Source: Luscinia megarhynchos (lineage: Eukaryota > Chordata > Aves > Passeriformes > Turdidae). From it: a DNA stretch of 64,000 nucleotides. A model generated the notes under the pieces. The model did not search any database and was not told the origin of the DNA. It was given only the letters and a program-made list of their open reading frames with translations. Shown here piece after piece: positions 54,670 to 64,000 of the stretch. Position numbers and translations under genes: made by a program. Location: contig CM067570.1 of the NCBI GenBank assembly GCA_034336665.1, positions 16,413,502-16,477,501 on the forward strand, read 5' to 3'. Within the stretch, counting starts at the first letter, position 1. Each line of letters begins with the position of its first letter.

Positions 54670-55260
54670 TGCAAGAGACTGGAAGAGATAAGGGCTGAAG
54701 AAGTTAAACAGGCTATTTCCTGTCGGTAGGTCACTTTATTACTACTATCATTTTTTAGAATATGAATTTTAAAGGTGCACCTATATATCTGCTAAGCATA
54801 TGTTTACTGACCCGTTAATTGTTTGCGTTCACCGAGGAGCGAGTGTTTTCACCCGTTGTGATTAAATTGAAGCCCGTGCAGTTTAGTTGAAGCAAACCCC
54901 CATGTACGAATTTGTTAGAACAGCAATTAGTTGCATGAATTTGATGTGTAGTTTGTTCTAGGCATGCTGAATGGGTTTTAATTTAATTATTGCGTGAAAT
55001 AATCTATTCAATTGCCCTTCCTCTATTTAATATAACACAAAATCAAGTTTCAATCTGTAGAATGTAATTCAAAGTTCCTATTGGTAATACTTTCTATGAT
55101 GTTTCATATTAATACTATATCAAATGTAATACAGTGATTTACGCTCTACAGATTTTGCACGAGTACGCTATGCATATTTGATGACACATTGCATATTTTA
55201 ACAAGGTTTTTAATGACTGATTGAAATGTTTGCTAAGATATTTTTTAAGAGCTGGAGGAG
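54670..55260. promoter_or_regulatory. Candidate conserved non-coding element downstream of TBR1
   Basis: This is non-repetitive AT-rich sequence dense in homeodomain-type cores (ttaatt, attaaa, caattag, tttaattatt), next to the downstream CpG island. I judge it enhancer-like by texture only. Confidence 0.25.
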
Positions 55261-58200
55261 AAATGGTTGTGGAAAATGTGTGTAATAGAATAGTGATAAG
55301 GATGGGAGGGTTTTGATTGACAGTATGAGGAAGCAGATGGATGACTAGGTAGGTCAGAGGTAAAGATGCCTTTGACAGGTTTTTAAGTTCCTTTGGCCAT
55401 TTTGGTCCAATGAATCATGCAAAACATGTGTACATTATCAAACTGATGTCTCTGCATCGTTTACTGTTGGAATCCTCATCTTTTCAAACCCACCCTAACC
55501 TTCTTTCATCACCACTTGACGTGCTATGTCTAAACTAGATTGCAAGAGCCTAAGAAGGCAAGAATCTGTCTTGTATTACTTGTCAGCATAAAAAAAAAAA
55601 AAGAAAAAAAGAAAAAAAAAGAAAAAAATTAGGGAAGAAAATCATGTAAACCTATGGAGCTAGAAGAACAACTGTGACAGATTGGCAGAATAGGCGTAAG
55701 GTGGGACACGTTCTTCTTAATTTTCACTGTCTGGTCATCACTCCCCTCCCCTAGGTAGTGCTCAAGAGAGATGTGGTGAACAACGATTTTTCTTTTTTTT
55801 ATTCCCCCAAATGGCATAATCTGAATTTTCATAAGTCTGATAAGAGACCTAATTGCATAATTTTCCTTTTAACATTATGCAGTGAGTGCTGTTGCTATAG
55901 TTAAAGTGGTTTTCATTGCAGTCTGTTTTTTCAGGTGCTTTGCATGTCCCTCGCAAATTACTTTGTCAACTGGAAATGCTCTGATTTTTCCCTGTAAAAA
56001 GGCTTTACTGTTTTTGGAAATCTTATTTAAATTGCATAGGACAATTTTGAAATCTCTGTGATACAAAAAAAGAATGTGTGTGTATTGGGAAAAGCAGAAA
56101 GAAAGGATTTTGCTCAAGGTACACTTTCCAGGTACTTTCTGTGCAGAATGGACACAAGTTTTCATTCCAAGTATTAAAACTTGTCATAAATGTGGCTTTC
56201 AGTAGGGAATGTGTCACTTGCTAAGATACGGGGGCAAAGTCAAAGAAAAAAATATTGAAACAGCAGAGTGATAAGTAGAGGGAAGGCAGCAGACTGTTTG
56301 CATTCAGTACCCAGCTTTTTCCAGATAATGTATTTGTGGTAGGTCTAGAGCTCACTGGTAACATTTCATGCTTTTATCAGAACGTGTATTAATCTGGAAA
56401 TGCAAACAAAAGCATCTCTTATTTCAGAGCGTGGTCCCTTGAAGTCCATTTGTTCAAATACTTGTGTCTGAAAAAAACAGATATTCTTTGTAATATATAT
56501 AGATACATAACTCTTAAAATTTTGAGCATATGTAATATTTTACTTCTTGGATGTAGAATAAATATTAATCCATTGGAATCCAAGGCTGCCATTGCTGATT
56601 AGATGTAACTTTTGACCTTATAAAATATATTACACAATAAAACCTGTGATGTTTTATTCATGCTATCACTGTGATTTGTCAGAGTTGGAGTGCTTCTAAT
56701 CCTAAGGGGCTGATATTAGTATGAATGATCTTCTTTGTCTTAAGATGACTTTTTAGGCCAATTTTTTTTTTAAACCTAAGGCAAAAAGGTTTAAAAACTT
56801 CAGATACTTCTGTGTAAACCTGTCTATACTATTACACAGATATGAAGCTTTAAATAAGAAACAGCTGGTAATGACTTTGAATCTGTTTTAAGAGACATTT
56901 TAGGTAAAATGTTGATAGCTTGTAAATGTGTATTTCTGCCTCAGTCTCTGATCGTGCATACAAGTTCATATGTGTGAACAACGTAAAGTAAGAGGTCAGT
57001 CCTACAAAGACTATTCACTTGTCTAAAAATTCACAGACATAAATGTTTTCAGGATCAAGGCCTTTTTCAATAATTGTGATAGTCGTGTACCTTGAAGTGA
57101 CTGACTGATTTAGGATACACTTAATAATTTGATTTTTTTAAAATATAGCAGAAACATTGATGAGTTACCAAAGCACATCATCCAAGCTCCCACTTCAGTC
57201 ATTCGAAACATAATTTTTTGGCTTGTTTGGGTAATTTTTTTTTAACTGATGGCACTGGCACATAAATTAAACTTTCTAAAGTCATGTTAATTTCTGTGGG
57301 CCATGCTATGGAATTAAGTTTCGCAAATAAGCTTCTTTCTTTATCCATATTTAGTTACACATTGGCTGCTTTTGTTTATCTAGAAAGCAGATAATGGTCT
57401 GGGGCTGAAGGGTGAAAGAGCAACATGGTTATTTTGAGTTGAGAGAAATTTTATACTGCTGAAAGATGTCCTAGTTTAGACGAAGACACCCACCCACCCA
57501 CTAAGAATTAAACTGAAATCATAAATGTAAGTTAAAAAATGTATTTTATGATTGATCAACACCCTGATTAAAGCTTTATTTCCCTTCGTGGAAACCTTTG
57601 CTGTCACATTTTTGGCTTCCAACTCAAAATATCGGTGTTGCTCTCTCACCCTTCAGTCCCAGACTCCTGCTGGAGATACTGCAGTAATATGGTGGCTGCT
57701 CTCTGGCCCTGGGGAGAGTTGTGGCTCATCCTGCATTGTCTGGGAAGTCCACTCGAGGGCCTGGCAGGAGCAGCTCCTGCCTTGCCTCTGGCTCTGCCAT
57801 CGATCGGCGCCTGCACGTCACTGACTGAGATCTGTGGTGCCACAGTGGCACAGAGGGAGAGCCACTCCTCCCTCTGCATCCCCCCACATCCCCACTGCTC
57901 TCCCCACTGCGCTTCTGAAGCGTGAGGGGCTTGTACATAGGTGTTCCTTTTTTGTGCAAGCTCTCTCCTGGACGCTCAGTTTACTCTTACATTGGGAGAA
58001 GGAGCCTTTCCCTTGAATTGAGGTATTGAGGAAGAGGTAAAGGGCTTTGCTTTCTATCGTCAGATCCTGACTTTCCCATGGAAACTATCGTGCATCAGCA
58101 ATGGCTGTAGGGACACTTTTCAAAAATCTCCAAGGGGTTTAGTCACCTGTGTTTAGAAATTATGAAAATCTCACTGAAAATTCTCCAGTGCTTATGGCTC

Positions 58201-61200
58201 TAAATGGCTTTCACACTTTTTGCAGTTTTTTTCTTGGGCACATCATTGAACAGTTATTTCAGTTATGGATTGAGGATGGCATTTGTTGCAGAGTTAGGGT
58301 CAGAATAGCATGGATTAAATCCTCAGCTGGTGTAGAGTTATGTCATTTCACGGGCTTCAGTGGTTCAATGCTGCTGTGTATTGAAACAATCTGATTGTCT
58401 CCTCTTGATTTAGACACTATCCAAAGCAGATGCTGCTTGATGGAAAGAATAGGACCAAGTACTAATTGTTACACAAACTGATATACAAATTTGTTTCTTC
58501 TGTGGTAAAATAACTATAAAAACATCAATAGATATATTACATTTTTGGTTTTCACTGTTTAGATTGTAAGAATAATTGAAACTCCCTTTCTGCTTATTGT
58601 CAAGGTAGATTCTGATGATTTAATTGTCTTAATGTTTGAATCAAAAGCAATTTGTTTGGTGTGCATAACACAAGAGCTTGCCCCCTCTGGGGGCAATGTT
58701 TAGGCCAGCTATATTTTTTTAATATAAAAGTATTGTTCAGAAATTGAATGGAAGGGAGTTAACCAGATATTTAAATTCTTATAAGTGTTTAGGATTTTGT
58801 AATGCCCAAATCCTTTTCACCTTCTTTGAAGTATTATCTGGTATTATCTAGCTCATTTTTTCCTTTGTTTTAAATACTAAAAACCCCTCTGATGTTAACA
58901 TTTAGTATTGTATTTTTAAATACTTCAGTATTTTAGTTGCTGTATTTCCATATACTGTCCACTTATAACTTCTTTCCCATCACTATATAAATAGAAACTA
59001 TTTTTAAATCATGTTTTTTTTAAAATTGGATTCATTTAAAACTGATTCATTTGTATAAGCAGATATAAACTAAAGTAATGTGAAATGTAATGGCAGAAAT
59101 AAAATATGGCCCTATGAAAATGAATGTAATTTATCTTAATGGCATATGAATGAAAGATTTCTTCAGGACTATATTGCCCTATAGGCCATTTAGTCAGATG
59201 TAGCCTAAAAGGCCAAACCCCAAAGTAGTCCACTACCGGTATATATTTATTTTTCAAATACACTGTAACTGGAGAAACAACACAAATGGTTATCCTGTAA
59301 CAGTGTAAAGTTTAGTGTATATGCGCACGTAAGTCTTTGTAGGATCAGGGCCCAAGTCTCTTCTGCTTTGGCAGTATTCTCTGTTGTGGGTTTTGGGGTG
59401 GTTTTTTTCCTCCTGGTAATTAAAATGCAGTTCTGTCACTGCGGTCACATTTCCCAGCTATAGAGGGGCAAGGGCAATGCCTGTGCTAAATACACAATGT
59501 GCTAAACAGAAGCTATATTTAATTTTGACTTTGTTTTAATATCTACAGTTGCCTCAGGATAAGGATCTAGGAGATTTGAAGTGTAGTTCTGTGTACTCAA
59601 CCCTTTTCACGAGGGTTGTTTTGCTGTCAGCTCAGCTCTCTGAAGTCACTTGGATGGTGATGGTGCTATTGCATGGGAAAGGCTGCCAGGCTGGTGGGTG
59701 CAAGGGCAGGACAGCAGGAAGCTGGTGATCCCTTTCACAGGCAGGTAGGAGATGGGCTCATCTCCAGCCCAAAACCTGCTCTCGGAGCTGTTTAGGGCAA
59801 CGCGTGCGATCGCTGAATTCCTGGGTGCTGAAGCAGCAGAGCCCCAAGCTGATGCACACACACCAGCAGTCCCCAGCTCTCTTCCCCTGGTAGATCTCCA
59901 AAGCTTCCCAGGAGCTCCAGACCCTGCCTTTCTCTCCACCATCCTTTTCTTTACTGGGGAGCACTTCACTGGCTCTTCCAAGGCTTGTTGTGCTTAGAAC
60001 CAGAGCATGCAGACAAAGTACTTTCTCCTGCAACTCCTTCTGTGGAGGACGCTAAAACCAGGAAAGCCTCGCTCAGGATTACTGAAGATGAGGGAGCTCC
60101 ATGGAACGCTTCTTTCTTTTGTACCCAAACTCCTAAATTTACATTTACATTAATTTTCTTGTGATTGTAAAGAATTTACCTCATATGAAACATTTAACAT
60201 GACTTGTTTCATAAGAATCTACAATGTAAAACATTTTTAGCATTTGTAGTTGTATAATCAGTGTCCATTTCTGAGTTTTTTCTTCAGCAGCATGTAACAG
60301 GTGAAGTCCTATTTTTATGTGTGTTGCATTATAATTTATGGGGCCTCAACTTTAGATTTGTAATAGCTTTTTGACTAAAAAAAAATTAGAATTTTGATAC
60401 CATTTTCAAAAGAGGTTACTGGCAAGAGGATATCTTGAAATAACATACTTAAAATGTATTATTTTATAAAAATATTTAAACATGTAAAAATTGACATCCA
60501 GTCTAATTGCAAAATTGTAAAAATTTGCAATTGTAATTGCAAAAAAGTGTGTCATGTTAAGCCAATATAGAACTAATCTATAGGATTAAATATTGTCGCA
60601 AATAATATTATTTCTGAATAAAAGAAGAGCATTCTATAACTATTATGCATATTTTTTGGGTTATACATATGTGCTGTTTTGCCTGGGAAATGCCGAGGTT
60701 TATGTTTTTTGCTTCGGGCTTTTTTTCCCATAGAGAAATAGTCGGTGTAATGCAGCTTTTTCTTCCGTGTTTTTTCCCATCTTGGTGTCTTCTGATTATT
60801 AATCAGAGATTTGAGAGCAACTCAGCTAGTGCTTTTATTCCACGCCATCATATTTTTCTTCCTTTTTATTTTGTGTAAAATTAGGTGGTTATAATTACAT
60901 TTGCAACATCCTTTGCAAAGTGTAATCTTGTATTACAATGCCTGCAATGACAAACCACAGCTAGTCTGAGACTGGGAATATTTTTCTTGAATGCCTCCAC
61001 CATCAGTCTATGGTGTGTGTATGTCAGTTTTACCGAAAGCTTGGATAGGGTATCAGCTGTCACTGAATCTTGTCTAGATTTATATTCTAGCTGTAAACCT
61101 CACAACTGTGTGAAGACTAGCCTCTGCAATCTAGGCGATGAAACTTCGAAATTCTTCCTCGCGGCTGTTACTAGTGGCTTTGTTTCTGACAGCTTCTAAT

Positions 61201-61810
61201 TTTCTGTACATAATAAAATCAATTATTTTGCATGTATATGCTAAAGCTAGAGGCTGTTTTTTGACTGTGCATGCTACAATTAGTTATGTAAATAGCAGCA
61301 TATGCTACAAGTTTTCAGTGCTCACCCTGTCTTTACAGAAGTGTTGGCTCAGGCTCTGCTTCGAAGTTAGTTGGCAGAGGTGTTTGGTTCTCCATGGCTC
61401 AGGCTTTGAAGACATTGCTTTCTCCAGCAGCTCCCTCTCACGTTTAGTGTTTCACTCTATAGTACCTGTGTGTACACCAAAGCCAAAGCATGCCTTGAAT
61501 GCATGAGGGATTTTAGTAGTCAGAGTTTTAAACTTCCCGATATTTTTCTTGATTTATAATAGAAGCATGCTGGTAATTGTGTGCTATTGAACACCTCCTG
61601 TCAGTATACATCCATCTTCTCCCTATAACACTTTGACTATTTCTTCAAGTTTGAATTTACGTTTTCTGGAATCTCTTTCCAGAGATTCTGGGGTATTTAA
61701 TGAAGTTAAATTATAATTTATTCCCATATGAAACCCTTCTTATTGCTGTCTTTTCAGTATCATTGAACATTTTTGTTTATTTTTCCAAAATATTTCATCT
61801 GTTCTCTCTT
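55261..61810. other. Intergenic DNA downstream of TBR1, no gene seen
   Basis: This is mostly AT-rich. It contains an (A)nG-rich simple repeat at about 55591-55627, a (CCCA)n stretch near 57488-57500, and two isolated GC-rich patches at about 57640-57920 and 59640-60060 with short open frames on both strands. None of these frames resembles a known protein. Confidence 0.75.
55591..55627 (+). repeat. A-rich simple repeat
   Basis: A runs of 7-12 bases are separated by single G bases. Confidence 0.85.
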
Positions 61811-61814
61811 CATA

Positions 61815-62138
61815 GGTCTCTCTACAACTGCCTGAAAGGAGGTGTTAGTGAGGTGGGGTTTGGTCTCTTTTGCCATGTCTCAAGCAAAAGGATGAGCCTT
61901 TTTCTCAAATGGCCTTTGCACTGGGGAAAGTTCAGACTAGATATTAGCAAAAAAATTCACTGAAAGAGTGGTTAGGCATTGGAATAAGTCTCCCAGGGAG
62001 GTGGTAGAGTTCTTTTTGGAAATGTTCAAGGGGAGTCTGGATGTGGCACATGGGGATATGGTTTAGGGGTGATTATGGTGGTTGCAGCAGAAGATCTTGA
62101 AGGTTTCTTACAACCTTGATGACTCTGTGATTCTGTAA
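61815..62138 (+). mobile_element. CR1 LINE 3' end, sense orientation
   Basis: The segment reads like the end of CR1 ORF2 and its 3'UTR: ctacaactgcctgaaagg, then gcattggaataagtctccca with gggaggtggtagag, then the terminal gattctgt octamer-type tail. It is 5'-truncated and diverged. The open frame at 61700-61963 partly overlaps it and is a remnant, not a host gene. Confidence 0.88.
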
Positions 62139-63291
62139 AGCAGGACACTCCAAGTGGTGTTTTAAACCTGCTCACATGCATTTGGGTTTCACTGGAAGAT
62201 TCTTCTGGAGCACTGATAAAACACCTGGTGTGGAGCAGGTTTTGACCTCCAAATCTTAAATTACAGACTTTCCTAGCATGAGTCAGAAAACCAGACGGTT
62301 TCTTAAAGTCTGTTGTCTATCACTTTTCTGCTAGCTCCTCGTATAGAGGTGATATTATTTTAAGATAATTTTGGTTAAGAGTTTATGTTGTGGCACCTAC
62401 TAATAGAAGATATTTGCTACATATGCACATTCCTTCAGAATTCATTAATAAGGTCAACTTATCTCTAAAGTTAGCTCTGTGCTAGTACTTCTGAGAATCG
62501 TGTCTCTTTTGTATTTATGTGGTAATACCTTACTGCAGAGGGCATATGATAGTAAAGCCACAATGCAGTTGTAAAGAGGAGCTTCGTGACTCGTGTCAGA
62601 CTGAATTTAGGTGCTGTGAAAAACCTCTGAAAAAAAATAATTCCAACAAGATGTGTGAGAAGCCAAGCTCCTATTGTGGATTGACCAAAGAAGTCATTAG
62701 GTATTTTGAAGACTAGCTGATATGCTCATATCTAAGGAGTAAATAATTCAGTCTGCTAGGGGCCTAAGACTGAAAATATGCTGAATCAATACATTCCTTA
62801 CCTTATAGGTGAGGAAAGATCCTAAATCTAAAACAGTAAAATAATAGAATTATATATTTTTTTAAAAAGGAGCTAGTATAGTCTGAAATGTGAGAAAGAA
62901 AATGCTATAGCACATGGTAATTGATGAGCTGGGTTGGTAGAAATAGAATTACAAAAGGAGAGACCAATCATAGCTAGTACAAGCCACAGTCTTCCATCAA
63001 AATCCTTTGTCAGTTGTCTTCTACCAGGGTTATTAGCTAGTGCTTACACACATGGGACCTTGCTCTTTAGAGAAAGACAGGGCTGCTCCTGGAGCTGAAG
63101 ATTTTAATTCCTGTGTACTGTTAAACACTTGTATTTCTCTCTTCTTTGAGAGAGTGTTTGTTAGCACACGCCTTCTACTTTGTCATACATAAAAGTATTC
63201 ACATCTTTTTATTTCTGGATGTGTATGATGGGTCTTGAAAGAAGAAATTCCAGTAACAAAGTGACCTGTTGGTCTAATAGCAGCTACTTAG
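62139..63291. other. Intergenic DNA, nothing recognised
   Basis: This is AT-rich, with no gene, repeat family or regulatory cluster that I can support. Confidence 0.7.
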
Positions 63292-63391
63292 GAATCACAG
63301 AATCATAGAATATCCTCAGTTGGAGGGGACCCACAATGACCATTGAGCCCAAATCCTGGGTCTCCACAAGACAACCCCAAAACACACATCA
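63292..63391 (-). mobile_element. CR1 LINE 3'-end fragment, antisense
   Basis: It begins gaatcacagaatcatagaat, continues with ttggaggggacccacaatga and ends near caagacaaccccaaaa. This is the reverse complement of a typical CR1 tail. It is a short fragment without coding capacity. Confidence 0.9.
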
Positions 63392-64000
63392 ATTAACTAA
63401 GATGTTGGTAAGTATACTTCTTAAAATTCATTTTTTATCTCTTTCTTTAACTTAAATTTATCTTTTAAAACCCAACTATTAAACATGTGCAACATCTATG
63501 CATATGCAAATACTTAGAAACCAACTACAATTATGTTAATTATATTATTGATAAGGTAAATGATAAATGTAGAAGTCAGTACATTAATTTGGCCTGATTA
63601 ATGGCTTAAAATGCTGCTTTTGTAAGTATTTTTTTTCTTTGAAAGTAAACCTATTCTCCAAATGTATTTAAAATGTTAATAAACTATTAAATGAACAAGT
63701 AACACTATATTCAACATTTTTACACCATTTCTACAGTGGGTAAAATTGTAGTATAAAGTTGGTGTATACTCGATAACAATTTACATGTTTATTTTACCAT
63801 CTGGTAAATGTGTAAACGATATTTTGAGAAGCACATTTCAAATTCACTTTAACAACTTATCCCCGACAATATGTATCCTATCTCATGTACTGACTGGAAG
63901 GATTTTGAAAACCTCTCAGAGAGAAATGCAGTAACAAAACATTTATTTTTTAGTGATGAGTAAGATCAAGCTTAGCATCAAGTTGGAGGTCTTTCAATAT
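63392..64000. other. Intergenic DNA to the window end, nothing recognised
   Basis: This is AT-rich with no feature I can support. The next gene expected from conserved synteny (SLC4A10) is not visible in the window. Confidence 0.7.

Overview
This is a vertebrate nuclear segment, most likely from a bird. It carries two complete multi-exon genes on the + strand, PSMD14 (26S proteasome deubiquitinase Rpn11/POH1) and TBR1 (T-box brain transcription factor 1). They lie head-to-tail about 4.4 kb apart from stop codon to start codon. The avian call rests on sparse interspersed repeats, three recognisable CR1 LINE tails (at about 9.8, 61.8-62.1 and 63.3 kb), a compact PSMD14 and the very GC-rich TBR1 locus. 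A crocodilian or turtle cannot be excluded, because CR1 occurs there too. From general knowledge, the PSMD14-TBR1 order and orientation match the conserved amniote block TANK-PSMD14-TBR1-SLC4A10.

Layout. Positions 1-3121 are AT-rich and read as the end of PSMD14 intron 1, so the PSMD14 promoter and first (non-coding) exon are probably upstream of the window. Positions 3126-41248 hold ten PSMD14 coding exons that join to 933 nt and encode 310 aa; the introns range from 0.3 to 14.3 kb and all use GT-AG sites. Positions 41.2-45.5 kb hold the PSMD14 3'UTR and a short intergenic interval containing a candidate conserved element and a CpG island. Positions 45647-51693 hold six TBR1 coding exons that join to 2034 nt and encode 677 aa. 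TBR1 intron 2 has a GC-AG splice pair. The TBR1 3'UTR runs to a polyadenylation signal at 53236. It is followed by a second CpG island (53.28-54.5 kb) and then about 9.5 kb of AT-rich intergenic DNA in which I see no gene.

Function. The two genes are neighbours but do not form one pathway. PSMD14 is a housekeeping zinc metalloprotease that removes ubiquitin chains at the proteasome. TBR1 is a neuronal transcription factor set in a CpG-rich domain of the kind typical for developmental regulators.

I found no rRNA, tRNA, CRISPR, operon or phage-like structure, and no novel multigene system. The points most worth a second look are the TBR1 GC-AG intron, two closely spaced miR-96-type seed sites in the TBR1 3'UTR, a small upstream ORF and a palindromic double CCAAT element in the TBR1 leader/promoter, the orphan CpG island downstream of TBR1, and several candidate non-coding regulatory elements.
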